Below are positions 1 through 7,845 of a stretch of DNA of 64,000 nt, piece by piece. Within the stretch, counting starts at the first letter, position 1, and each line of letters starts with the position of its first letter. The notes under the pieces were generated by a model. The model ran no database searches. It saw only the letters and a list, made by a program, of their open reading frames with translations, and was not told where the DNA came from. Source of the stretch: Longimycelium tulufanense (GTDB lineage Bacteria; Actinomycetota; Actinomycetes; Mycobacteriales; Pseudonocardiaceae); assembly GCF_014645795.1 (NCBI RefSeq), contig NZ_BMMK01000003.1:82367-146366 (forward strand), written 5' to 3'. The translations under genes and the position numbers were made by a program.

Positions 1-2
1 CT

Positions 3-323
3 CTTTCCCTGCTACGTAGCCGTCCGGGCCGGATCCTGGCCGAAATTCTGGCCGAAGGCCAGTCCGATCCGACAGCGCTGGCCAGCTTCAATGAGTTGTT
101 TCTCCAGGTTCGTCGCGCCGAGGCTCGTACGCTGATCGAACGTGGTATCGCTACGGGTGAATTCGATCCACGTCTCGATGTCGACGTCGCGATCGACATG
201 ATCTACGGGCCCTTGTACTTCCGGCTGTTGGCGCGGCATCTCCCGCTGACTGACGCCGGTGACAGCATTCTGTACTGGGTGCTGTCAGGGTTGCGGCCAC
301 GTCGTGACCCTCCTTCGTCGTGA
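3..323 (+). CDS. TetR/AcrR-family regulator, C-terminal part (5' end outside window)
   Basis: The frame is open from the left edge and ends with TGA, giving about 106 residues of a protein that begins upstream. The sequence (RAEARTLIERGIATGEFDP, then DMIYGPLYFRLL) matches the helical ligand-binding/dimerisation domain of TetR/AcrR repressors, where an IYGPLYFRLL-like helix is typical. The DNA-binding domain lies outside the window, so the target cannot be judged. The next gene is convergent and seems unrelated. An internal TTG start at 96 is less likely because the coding pattern continues upstream of it. Confidence 0.75.
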   Translation, partial: LSLLRSRPGRILAEILAEGQSDPTALASFNELFLQVRRAEARTLIERGIATGEFDPRLDVDVAIDMIYGPLYFRLLARHLPLTDAGDSILYWVLSGLRPRRDPPSS

Positions 324-538
324 GCACGGCCAGCGCTGCGGTGCGACGACCGGGAACTGGTGAGCTCCTGACTTCAACGCGTCCTGCCTAGCCAGAAACC
401 GCTCCAACAGTCGGGCGCGGTACTGGATCCGTTGTCGAGACGCAACTGCACGAGGCGACATTGCGCCGACGACTCCACCCCCGGACGCCCCGATCGGGCG
501 CGAGCGGGTGTGTCCTCCACCGCTGCTGCCTGTTCCGG

Positions 539-1348
539 CTAGAGCCCGTGGCGGCGGGCGGTGACCCGTTCCATGGCGCGCCGTGGCAGCAGCCGTCGCA
601 GGGTGAGGGCCAAGGGTGCCTCGCGGGCGACGGCGTAGAAGGGCTTCGGGTCCTGCGCCTCGATGGCCTTGACGATGGTCCGGGCGACCCTGACTGGAGG
701 GACGCCGCGGGCTTCGGCGGAGTCGATGGCGTTCGCGACGCGACGACAGCGCTCGGTGTAGGGCGATCCCGCGGTGAGGGTGCGGTCCCGGCGGGCGCTG
801 ATCCCGGTGTTGACCGATCCTGGTTCGATCACGGTACAGGTCACACCGAACGGCTCGACCTCGGTACGGAGTGCGAGTCCGAATCCCTTGAGCGCCGCCT
901 TGGACGCCACGTAGCTGGAGCGGAAGGCGACCGGGAAGCTGGCCTGCATCGAGCCGACCATCACCACCCGCCCGTAACCGCGTTCCCGCATTCCCGGCAG
1001 CACCAGTTGGGTGAGCTGAACCGGGCCGAACACGTTGGTCGCGAACTGTAGTTCCAGGGCTTGCCGCGGGACGTCCTCCAACGGGCCGACCTGACTCTGT
1101 CCGGCGTTGTTGACCAGCACGTCGACCGGCCCGGCGAGTTCCGCGCAGCGCGCGACGCTGTCCGGGTCGCCAAGGTCGAGCGGGAGGTAGTGCACTCCCG
1201 GCACCCGCTCGGTCTCGGGCAGCGACTCGGGGTTCCGGCACGTGCCCAACACGCGGTACCCGCGCTCGGCCAGCAGCCGGGCCGTCTCCCGGCCAATCCC
1301 CGACGAGGCCCCGGTGACCAGGGCAGTTCGCGTTTCTGAGTGACTCAC
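539..1348 (-). CDS. SDR-family oxidoreductase
   Basis: A 269-residue short-chain dehydrogenase/reductase. The cofactor motif TGASSGIG is at residues 12-19, the structural NNAG at 80-83, and the catalytic Ser133, Tyr146 and Lys150 (SSYVASK) are all present, so it should be an active NAD(P)-dependent enzyme. The substrate is unknown. The start is a GTG, since the ATG just upstream is out of frame. It is divergent from the TetR gene at 1580, and the intergenic region has a double palindromic operator at each end. The simplest reading is a locally repressed detoxification enzyme induced by a small molecule. Confidence 0.9.
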   Translation of the reverse strand: MSHSETRTALVTGASSGIGRETARLLAERGYRVLGTCRNPESLPETERVPGVHYLPLDLGDPDSVARCAELAGPVDVLVNNAGQSQVGPLEDVPRQALELQFATNVFGPVQLTQLVLPGMRERGYGRVVMVGSMQASFPVAFRSSYVASKAALKGFGLALRTEVEPFGVTCTVIEPGSVNTGISARRDRTLTAGSPYTERCRRVANAIDSAEARGVPPVRVARTIVKAIEAQDPKPFYAVAREAPLALTLRRLLPRRAMERVTARRHGL

Positions 1349-1371
1349 GTCTCATCACCACCCCTCAAACG

Positions 1372-1404
1372 AATACACCTCTGTATCTGATACGACACTG
1401 TATC
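1372..1404. promoter_or_regulatory. Double palindromic operator upstream of the SDR gene
   Basis: Two adjacent boxes of the form GATAC(A/G)-4 nt-TGTATC are visible: ATACACCTCTGTATC at 1373-1387 and GATACGACACTGTATC at 1389-1404. Their starts are about 17 bp apart. They lie 25-56 bp upstream of the SDR start codon. The same boxes recur beside the TetR gene. TetR-family dimers commonly bind such palindromes, so the regulator at 1580 is the inferred ligand. Confidence 0.7.
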
Positions 1405-1499
1405 TACAGCCCTACCGAGACTGCAAGCACAACCCCGACAACCCGAAGCAACCAGGGCAGACATCACTCAATAGAGGGAGCATGGCCACCTTGCGATCG

Positions 1500-1532
1500 G
1501 ATACAGAGGTGTATCGGATACGTTCATGTATG
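1500..1532. promoter_or_regulatory. Double palindromic operator upstream of the TetR gene
   Basis: GATACAGAGGTGTATC at 1500-1515 is followed by GATACGTTCATGTATG at 1517-1532, again about 17 bp apart. The first box is a reverse-oriented copy of the box at 1373-1387. The pair ends about 48 bp before the chosen TetR start at 1580. This is expected for autoregulation of a divergent TetR/target pair. Confidence 0.7.
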
Positions 1533-1579
1533 TCACGTTCGTGCGGTGCGAGGACGCCGTGCCGATCAGGGAGACGCCG

Positions 1580-2203
1580 ATGTCGAAGAGTCCGACGAAG
1601 CGACGTCCGCAGACGTTGGCCAACCTTCTGGACGCGGCCTTGGAGGTGTTCGCGGAGCGCAGCTTCTACGGTGCGTCCATTGAGGACATATGTGACCGTG
1701 CTGGCTACACACGTGGTGCGTTCTACTCCAACTTCAGTAGCAAGGAAGAGCTGTTCCTGGCACTGTTCGACCGGCACAACCAGCAGGTACTGGACGAGCT
1801 GGAAGAGGTGGTGACCCGCGCGGAACACGCCGCGGACCCCGCCGAGGTGGTGGCGAAGTGGACCAGCGGGCGAGATGCCGCCGAGCGTCGGTGGTATCTG
1901 GTGTCGGCCGAGTTCTCGCTGTTCGCCGCGCGTAACCCGGACACGGCCGCCCGGCTGGCCCAGCATGCGGCTCAGGTGCGTGCCAGGATCGTGCGGCTGC
2001 TGGAGGTGTTGTTCGAACGGAGGGGCGCGCGGTCCCAGGTCGACCTGGACCTGGTGGCGCGGCTTGCCGTGGCCATCCGTGAAGGCGGCATTCTGCAGTC
2101 GCCGGCGGAACCGGAGGAGCTGCCCGCGGGTGAGCTGGAACGACGGTTCCTTCCCTTGATCCTGCGCGTCATCGCGGCCGAGCATCAAGGAAAACCGAAG
2201 TGA
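1580..2203 (+). CDS. TetR/AcrR-family transcriptional regulator
   Basis: A 207-residue repressor. The N-terminal helix-turn-helix is clear at about residues 32-52 (ASIEDICDRAGYTRGAFYSN), followed by the helical effector-binding domain. The frame is open back to 1526, but that start would overlap the operator. The ATG at 1580 has a ribosome site (AGGGAG, 1567-1573) and gives the usual TetR length. It probably represses itself and the divergent SDR gene through the two double operators. The effector is unknown. Confidence 0.9.
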   Translation: MSKSPTKRRPQTLANLLDAALEVFAERSFYGASIEDICDRAGYTRGAFYSNFSSKEELFLALFDRHNQQVLDELEEVVTRAEHAADPAEVVAKWTSGRDAAERRWYLVSAEFSLFAARNPDTAARLAQHAAQVRARIVRLLEVLFERRGARSQVDLDLVARLAVAIREGGILQSPAEPEELPAGELERRFLPLILRVIAAEHQGKPK

Positions 2204-2589
2204 CTCAGGGCAACAACCACGAAGCCCATGGTCGTCCTCGGTGGTCCCGCGACGAGCAAATGCCGCGGTGGCGGGACGGACACCCAGATGCTGTGTACCA
2301 CGAAGACGGTCGGTCCGGAGCATGCTGGCGCCGAACGCGCCTCGGCGTACCGAATCCATCCGCATGGCGGGAGCAGATGGGGACGAACTCCAAACCGCAC
2401 GTCACCACGCCCACGACAGGCCCGAATACCTACACGTGAGGAACAACGCGCTCCAAGCCTACTCCAGCAGGGAAAACGGCCAACGCCTCACACACGATCA
2501 CCGACACCCAACGCCCAGATGACCATCCCCCTGACCTGCACAAACACAGCATCAGAGGGACCCGATCACCACGTGGAGGTTGGAGGAGC
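2204..2589. other. Gene-free stretch left of island A
   Basis: No convincing coding region is seen between the TetR stop codon and the hairpin-rich repeat. The frames open here have atypical composition, and those extending to 2806 run through tRNA-derived sequence. Confidence 0.5.
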
Positions 2590-2682
2590 TTACTCGAACA
2601 CTGGCGACCGTGATGGGGGTCCGGGGGCGTGTCCCCGGTTGGGGTGTGGGGGCTCGGCCCCCACAAAACACAACGGGCGACG
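2590..2682. repeat. Hairpin-rich ~92-bp repeat, copy 1
   Basis: This stretch, from TACTCGAACA to CACAACGGGCGACG, recurs with only about eight differences at 63902-63994. It contains a CCGGGGGC/GTCCCCGG hairpin and a GGGGGCTCGGCCCCC hairpin, which resemble intergenic terminator-like elements of actinomycetes. It sits just outside the left junction of island A. Confidence 0.75.
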
Positions 2683-2722
2683 CGGCTTGCGCTCTCCGCA
2701 GGCACACGTCGCCCAGTCGCCC

Positions 2723-2785
2723 GTGGAGCTGACGGGATTCGAACCCGTGACCCCCACACTGCCAGAATTGTCCACAAAGGACACT
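2723..2785 (-). repeat. Left att site of island A: duplicated 3' part of tRNA-Ala
   Basis: Positions 2723-2765 are identical to the 3' part of the tRNA-Ala gene at 43101-43143, from the acceptor end through the T arm to the anticodon loop. The rest of the tRNA is replaced by a tail containing TGTCC-ACAAA-GGACA (2769-2783), which is shared with the second fragment at 29205. This is the classic footprint of integration into a tRNA 3' end. It is not a functional tRNA. Confidence 0.85.
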
Positions 2786-2853
2786 AACCTGAAACCCCTG
2801 CCCTGAAGTATAACCGGCTCCGTTTGCCATCGTTGAGTGTAGTTCAGCGAAGT

Positions 2854-2910
2854 TCAATGCGCACCCTCGCTCCAGACTTGCTCCACCTGCTGCGGTGTGA
2901 AGGCGCGCGA
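2854..2910 (-). pseudogene. Tail of a tyrosine-type integrase gene
   Basis: On the minus strand the last codons before a TGA at 2854-2856 read FTPQQVEQVWSEGAH. A close relative, FTPRQVEQSWSTGAC, ends at 29340 at the same position relative to the other tRNA fragment. In actinomycete integrative elements the integrase gene commonly ends beside the att site, so these look like the 3' ends of int genes whose bodies are lost. Assignment to the tyrosine recombinase family is by position and resemblance only. Confidence 0.45.
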
Positions 2911-3279
2911 ACCCGGTGCCGCAGCAGGGATACTCCCTACGAACTCCGGGTGGAGCCCAGGGGGTGATCGATCTTCCTGCCGAGGCAGCGATCTACTCCA
3001 GCGACGGTGTGTGACTCGCCCCCTACGCGCTCACCGGCATCGGGCTCGTCCTCGTCGGCACCGCTCACCCAGCTCGACCAGGCGCTACCGGACAGCGCGA
3101 ATGCGCTGTCGTTGCGCGCTCACAGCGCCGCATTGGCGCACACGTCCACAGTGTCGTTTCTGTGCTGTTGACCTGTGCAAGCTCATGACAAGTGGGAGAC
3201 AAGGCACCGCTTCTAACGTACTTGGTACGAGGGCGTCAGGCCATAGCAGTGACTGACGTTCTCGCTGCTACCACAACAC
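2911..3279. other. Gene-free leader region upstream of the lasso cluster
   Basis: No supported gene is visible. The promoter of the lasso operon must lie here. A TTGACC hexamer occurs near 3170, but I cannot assign a matching -10 box with confidence. Confidence 0.4.
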
Positions 3280-3292
3280 GGAGGAGAACAAG

Positions 3293-3409
3293 ATGCGCAA
3301 GAACTACGAGCGCCCGACCGTTCGCAAGACCGGCACGTTCACCAAGGACACCGGCTACTTCCTGGGCCGGCACCGCGACGGCTTCAACGCGCTGCGCACC
3401 CACAACTGA
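3293..3409 (+). CDS. Lasso peptide precursor (A)
   Basis: A 38-residue ORF with a strong ribosome site (GGAGGAG, 3280-3286). The leader carries the lasso recognition pattern Y5-x2-P8-x-V10-x3-G14-x-F16-x3-T20, which is bound by the B1/RRE protein. With Thr20 as the conserved penultimate leader residue, the core is YFLGRHRDGFNALRTHN, and Tyr1 would close an 8-residue ring on Asp8. Alternatively the core starts at Gly21 and closes a 9-residue ring on the same Asp. The leader ending in KDTG resembles, from memory, citrulassin-type precursors. It is followed by a strong hairpin and then the cyclase, RRE, peptidase and exporter genes, which makes the assignment firm. The bioactivity is unknown. 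Confidence 0.93.
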   Translation: MRKNYERPTVRKTGTFTKDTGYFLGRHRDGFNALRTHN

Positions 3410-3425
3410 CGGTGCGGTAGTTGAT

Positions 3426-3475
3426 GGCAAGGGGCTTGGGCGACGTTCAAACCATCGTTGCTCAAGCCCCTTGCC
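3426..3475 (+). terminator. Strong hairpin between lasso precursor and cyclase genes
   Basis: GGCAAGGGGCTTG at 3426-3438 pairs perfectly with CAAGCCCCTTGCC at 3463-3475, a 13-bp stem starting 16 bp after the precursor stop codon. It probably acts as a partial terminator or 3' stabiliser, so that far more precursor mRNA than enzyme mRNA is made. There is no long U tract. Confidence 0.75.
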
Positions 3476-3517
3476 CCATAACGTGACCGGCTGGTAGTCC
3501 TTCCCCGGAGAGTCCAG

Positions 3518-5341
3518 ATGCGCGCATTCCCCCAACCAACATCCGGTGATTCCTGGTTCGTGGTGTTTCCGGACCACCCCGATGTCACGGACCTGTGGGA
3601 GCGGTTGCGGCCGCACATCTCCTGCGTGCAGCACCATGCGAGCGGCCGACCGTGGATTGTCGGCGAGTGGGCCGAGAAGGAAATGAGTGTCGGAGCCGCT
3701 GGCGACACACGGCTCGCCGTGCTCGGGGAGCATCGGGTGTCGCCGGGTCGGCTGGCCCGCCTGGCGCGTCGGGTTTCCGCGCCCGGCGACCTAGACGCGT
3801 TCGCCCGGTCCGAGCCCGGCTCGTTCCATCTCGTCGCCTCGGTGGACGGGCTGGTGCGGGTGCAGTCCCCCGTGCTACGCCTGCGGCGGGTGGTGCGGGG
3901 CGCCACGCCGGCCGGTCAGGTCCTGGCGGCGTCCCGGGCCGACGTGTTGGCGTGGCTACTCGATCGGGACGTCGACCCAGCCAGGGTGGCGTTGCGGTTG
4001 CTCGACGGAGGAATCCCCTACCCGATAGACGCGCTGCCGTTGTTCACGGGCCTGGAGATCGTGGCTCTGGGCCATTATCTCGTCATCTCCCCGGCCGGTG
4101 CCGCCCGCGAGGTGCGTTGGTGGTGGCCACCCGAGCCCAGCCGCCCACTCCGGGAAGGCGCGTTGCTGCTGCGCGACGCCTTGGTCGAGGCGGTCCATCT
4201 CCGTGCCGCACACCTGAGCAACGCCAGCTGCGACCTCGGCGGCGTCGACTCGACCGCGGTGTGCAGCCTGCTGGCTGGTGAGCGGCTCCCGGTGCGGGCA
4301 TGGACGGTCGCCAGTCCGGACCCATTCGACGAGGACCTGAGCTACGCGGGAAAGACCAGTGCCGCGCTGGGGATCGAACACGAGGTCATCGGTGCGGGGG
4401 AGATGCCGGTGGTCTACGACGGGCTCGGCGACGGTGCCCCGGTCGTGGACGAGCCCAGCCTGCTGATGATCGAGGAGAGCCGGTGCCACGCCCTGTTCGC
4501 GGCCGTCGCGTCCCGCGGTTCGCAAGCGCACTTCGGCGGCTACGGCGGCGACGAGCTGCTCCACGGGGAGCCGGCCTGGTTCCGGCACTACCTTCGTACC
4601 AATCCGGGCCTGGCCATCCGCAACATCCGTGGCTCGCGTGCCAACGGACGGTGGCCCTGGCGCGCGACCCTGCGCCAGCTCCTCGACCGCCGACCCTACG
4701 GGCAGTGGCTCCGGGGTTTCGCGCACGCCTTGGACCAGGGCCCGGCCGACGAGCACGAGCCGGTCCTGGACTGGAGCTACCCCGCCCGGTTCGCGCCCTG
4801 GACGACCGCGGAAGCGGTACAGGCCGCACGGGACCTGGTCCTGCGGGCCGCGGCAGACGCCGAACCGTTGGCGCCGAGCCACGGGATGCACCGCGAGCTG
4901 GCCATGATGGCCTCCTGCTCGCGGCTGCTCAGCCACCAACACGCGTTGGCCGCACGACATGACCTGACCCTGCACGCTGTGTTCTACGACATGCGGGTGA
5001 TCGAGGCTGGTCTGTCCGTCCGCCCGCAGGAACGGATCTCCCGCTGGCAGTACAAGCCGTTGCTCGCCGAGGCCATGCGGGGCACGGTGCCCGAGGTGTC
5101 GCTGCACCGGGCCACCAAGGCCGAGGGCTCAGCCGTGGAGTACCAGGGAATCTGGCGGAACCGCCAGGCCCTGCTGGACTACTTCAACCGCCCGGTGCTC
5201 GCCGAACTCGGTCTACTCGACCGCAACCGGTTCCGCGACCTCCTCGAACGCACCCCGCCTACCGATCCGGTCTTCGCCACCCAGCTCGGTCCGACCGTGG
5301 CCGCCGAGGTGTGGCTCCGCCAGCACCACCACAGCCCCTGA
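3518..5341 (+). CDS. Lasso peptide macrolactam synthetase (asparagine synthetase-like, C)
   Basis: 607 residues, usual for lasso cyclases. The N-terminal half is a glutaminase-like remnant and the C-terminal half an AMP-forming asparagine-synthetase domain. The enzyme adenylates the Asp side chain of the core and closes the isopeptide ring with the N-terminal amine. The PP-loop region reads SCDLGGVDSTAV (DLGGVDST at 239-246), one residue shorter than the common SGGxDS form. A second synthetase motif, FGGYGGDELLHGEP, is intact. The ribosome site GGAGAG precedes the ATG at 3518. It is second in the operon, after the precursor hairpin. Confidence 0.92.
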   Translation: MRAFPQPTSGDSWFVVFPDHPDVTDLWERLRPHISCVQHHASGRPWIVGEWAEKEMSVGAAGDTRLAVLGEHRVSPGRLARLARRVSAPGDLDAFARSEPGSFHLVASVDGLVRVQSPVLRLRRVVRGATPAGQVLAASRADVLAWLLDRDVDPARVALRLLDGGIPYPIDALPLFTGLEIVALGHYLVISPAGAAREVRWWWPPEPSRPLREGALLLRDALVEAVHLRAAHLSNASCDLGGVDSTAVCSLLAGERLPVRAWTVASPDPFDEDLSYAGKTSAALGIEHEVIGAGEMPVVYDGLGDGAPVVDEPSLLMIEESRCHALFAAVASRGSQAHFGGYGGDELLHGEPAWFRHYLRTNPGLAIRNIRGSRANGRWPWRATLRQLLDRRPYGQWLRGFAHALDQGPADEHEPVLDWSYPARFAPWTTAEAVQAARDLVLRAAADAEPLAPSHGMHRELAMMASCSRLLSHQHALAARHDLTLHAVFYDMRVIEAGLSVRPQERISRWQYKPLLAEAMRGTVPEVSLHRATKAEGSAVEYQGIWRNRQALLDYFNRPVLAELGLLDRNRFRDLLERTPPTDPVFATQLGPTVAAEVWLRQHHHSP

Positions 5342-5357
5342 ACGCCGGGAGAACGCC

Positions 5358-5609
5358 ATGAAGCTCGTCGACGACGTCGTCATCACCGAGACCGACTACG
5401 GCTACGTCCTGCTCAACGTGGTTGAGGGAACCTACTTCAACGTCAACCCGACGGGGACGGTGGTGTTGCGTGCCCTACTCGAGGGCGGCGCCGCCGCCGA
5501 GGCGGCCGACCGCCTCACCCAGGAGTTCGACGTCACCCCGGAGGAGGCGGCGCGCGACGTCGCAGACCTCATCGCCGAGTTCCGTCGGGAACGGCTCCTC
5601 GCCCCCTAG
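5358..5609 (+). CDS. Lasso peptide RRE / PqqD-like protein (B1)
   Basis: 83 residues with the PqqD fold signature: an N-terminal beta region (VVITETDYGYVLLNVVEGTY), an NPTGTVVLRALLEGG helix and a winged-helix C-terminal half ending near LIAEFRRERLLAP. Such RRE proteins bind the leader of the precursor (the Y-x2-P motif) and present it to the B2 protease and the cyclase. It starts 16 nt after the cyclase stop with ribosome site GGGAGAA, and it belongs to the same operon. Confidence 0.92.
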   Translation: MKLVDDVVITETDYGYVLLNVVEGTYFNVNPTGTVVLRALLEGGAAAEAADRLTQEFDVTPEEAARDVADLIAEFRRERLLAP

Positions 5610-5644
5610 AGCCAGCAGACCCCTGATGAGGAGGTGCGCTCGCG

Positions 5645-6082
5645 GTGACCACCCCCGAAGCGATTCCCTATGCGCCGAAACAGGTCCCGCCCGCCCGGCG
5701 ATGGATAGTGTTCGCCGTGTCCATGGCCGGTAAGGCGCTGGCCCGGCTCAACCCCCGTTCCGTGCAGCGGGTGCTCTCGACGGTGCGGCGTGGCGCGCGA
5801 CCGGCCCGCTGCCAGGAAGTCGAGGAGATCCGGCGCACCCTGCTCCTAGTGAGCCTCGCCTGCGCGGCCCGGGAGGGCTGCCTGCGCCGCTCGATCACCG
5901 TGGCGCTGCTGTGCCGGCTGCGCGGCAGCTGGCCGACCTGGCACGTGGGGGTCCGCGCGGTTCCCCCCTTTGCCGCCCATGCCTGGGTCGAGGCGGAGGG
6001 GATCCCGGTTGGGGAGCACGTGCCGGCCAGCTACCTCCGTCCCCTGCTGTCGGTGCCGCCGACCCGCGGCACCGCGGGCTGA
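5645..6082 (+). CDS. Lasso peptide leader peptidase (transglutaminase-like, B2)
   Basis: 145 residues, the size of stand-alone B2 proteins. The transglutaminase-like core is visible: the EGCLRRSITVALLCRLRG segment holds the catalytic Cys, and PFAAHAWVEAEGIPVGE holds the catalytic His and acidic residue. The enzyme cleaves the leader from the precursor after delivery by B1. The start is GTG with an AGGAGG ribosome site (5628-5634). The exporter gene follows after 5 nt. Confidence 0.9.
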   Translation: MTTPEAIPYAPKQVPPARRWIVFAVSMAGKALARLNPRSVQRVLSTVRRGARPARCQEVEEIRRTLLLVSLACAAREGCLRRSITVALLCRLRGSWPTWHVGVRAVPPFAAHAWVEAEGIPVGEHVPASYLRPLLSVPPTRGTAG

Positions 6083-6087
6083 CCACG

Positions 6088-7827
6088 ATGGTGCGGCCGG
6101 ACCGGGGCGGGCTCGGCCAGCTGGTTCCGCTGCTGCGGGGACACCGGCGCTGGGTGGCGGGCGCGATCGCGTTGGCGCTACTCGGCTCTCTGGTGGGCCT
6201 GGCCCAGCCCTTGGTCGTGCGAGAGGTGGTGGACCAGGCCGGCGCCGGCGTGATCGAGGTGAGCGCGCTTGGGGTGCTGGCGCTGCTCTTCGCCGGCCAA
6301 GCGGCGTTGGGTGCGGTGGGCCGGTTCGTCCTCCACCGCACCGGGGAGGGCGTCGTCCTCGGTATCCGGCTGCGGCTCGTCCGCCGGCTCCTCGAGGGTC
6401 GGATGGAGGTCTACCACCGACACCGAGTCGGTGACCTCATCTCCCGGGCCGGTGCGGACGGCAACGCGGTGCGGGCGCTGGTCGCGGGCGGGGCGAGCGA
6501 CCTGTTCACCGGCCTGCTCGGCCTCGTCGGGACGATCGCGGTGATGGTCTGGCTGGATTGGACGCTGCTTCTCGTCGTGGCCGGGATGATTCTGGTGTCC
6601 GCGCTCGCGTTGCGCGGGGTGTTCACCGGCCTGGAAACCACGTCCCTGCAAACGCAACAGTCGCTCGGCGAGATGAGCTCGGATCTCGAACGCGCGTTGG
6701 GTGCCATCCGCACCGTCCGGGCCTACCGGGCCACCGAGCGGGAATGCGCGCGGATCGGAAGCCGGGCGCGCGCCGCCTACACCAGCGGTGTACGCATGGC
6801 GCGTTACCGCGCGCTGTCGGTACCAGCCATGGAATTGGCCGTCAACGGCTCGTTCCTCGTCGTACTGCTGGTGGGCGGTGTCCGGACCGCCGCCGGCTCG
6901 AGCACGGTCGCCGACATGGTCGCCTTCCTGCTCTACATGACTTACCTCACCGTGCCCATCAGCTCCATCTTCGAGGCGCTCACGACCATCCGGGAAGGCA
7001 CCGGCGCGTTGCTGCGCGTGGGCGAGACCCTCCAGTTTCCACTGGAGGAGACCAGCGTCCGCCAGGCTCCACGCCAACCGGTCCCGGCCGTTGGCCGGAC
7101 CGGAGCGCTGCTGGAACTACAGGACGTGCACTTTCGCCACGGGGCGGAACCCGTCCTGCGAGGTGTCTCGTTCGAGGTGCCGCGCCGCGGCTACACGGCG
7201 CTCGTCGGGCCGTCGGGCGCGGGGAAATCCACCCTGTTCGCGCTCATCATGCGGTTCTACGAGCCATCCCGGGGACATATCCGGTTCGACGGTCGGGACG
7301 TGCGTACGATGTCGATCAATGACTACCGGTCCCGGCTTGCCCTCGTGGACCAGGACGCCCCCGTGTTGTACGGAACGCTGCTGGAGAATCTCCGCTACGG
7401 CAACGAACACGCGACCGACACCGAGCTGTGGCGTGCATTGCGGACCGTGCGGCTGGACCGATTCGTTGAGCACCTACCGGACGGGCTGGACACCATGCTC
7501 GGTGAACGGGGTGCCACGCTGTCGGGTGGGCAGCGCCAACGGGTTGCCATCGCACGTGCCCTGCTGACCAAGCCCGAGCTGTTGCTGCTGGACGAGCCAA
7601 CGTCTGCGCTCGATGCGGACACGGAGGCTGCGGTGACCGCCGCACTGCGGGCCCTCGCCCGGGACCGGGCGGTCCTGGTCATCGCGCATCGCGCGTCGAC
7701 GATCGAGGTTGCCGACCACGTGATCCTGCTCGACGACGGACAGATTCGGCCGCGGTTCGTGCCGGCAGGTCAGCATGAACCGGCCCCCGACGGCCCGGTG
7801 GTACCGGAGACGCGACCCACCGGCTAG
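6088..7827 (+). CDS. ABC transporter, fused permease and ATPase (lasso peptide exporter, D)
   Basis: 579 residues with an N-terminal six-helix ABC-exporter membrane domain and a C-terminal nucleotide-binding domain. Walker A is GPSGAGKST (374-382), the signature is LSGGQRQ (478-484), Walker B is LLLLDEP (about 498-504), and an IAHR H-loop follows. The frame is open back to 5911, but that would overlap B2 entirely; the ATG at 6088, 5 nt after the B2 stop, fits the operon. As in other lasso clusters it probably exports the mature peptide and gives self-protection. Confidence 0.92.
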   Translation: MVRPDRGGLGQLVPLLRGHRRWVAGAIALALLGSLVGLAQPLVVREVVDQAGAGVIEVSALGVLALLFAGQAALGAVGRFVLHRTGEGVVLGIRLRLVRRLLEGRMEVYHRHRVGDLISRAGADGNAVRALVAGGASDLFTGLLGLVGTIAVMVWLDWTLLLVVAGMILVSALALRGVFTGLETTSLQTQQSLGEMSSDLERALGAIRTVRAYRATERECARIGSRARAAYTSGVRMARYRALSVPAMELAVNGSFLVVLLVGGVRTAAGSSTVADMVAFLLYMTYLTVPISSIFEALTTIREGTGALLRVGETLQFPLEETSVRQAPRQPVPAVGRTGALLELQDVHFRHGAEPVLRGVSFEVPRRGYTALVGPSGAGKSTLFALIMRFYEPSRGHIRFDGRDVRTMSINDYRSRLALVDQDAPVLYGTLLENLRYGNEHATDTELWRALRTVRLDRFVEHLPDGLDTMLGERGATLSGGQRQRVAIARALLTKPELLLLDEPTSALDADTEAAVTAALRALARDRAVLVIAHRASTIEVADHVILLDDGQIRPRFVPAGQHEPAPDGPVVPETRPTG

Positions 7828-7845
7828 CCCGAAACGATGCGTTCG

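Noticed and set aside
2228..2806. 192-codon plus-strand ORF containing VELTGFEPVTPTLP
   Set aside because: That peptide is the translation of the tRNA-Ala 3' fragment, a well-known spurious annotation. The same applies to the ORF at 29115-29666 and the short frame at 43092.
3956..5107. 383-codon minus-strand ORF
   Set aside because: Antisense to the lasso cyclase, whose synthetase motifs and operon context are unambiguous.
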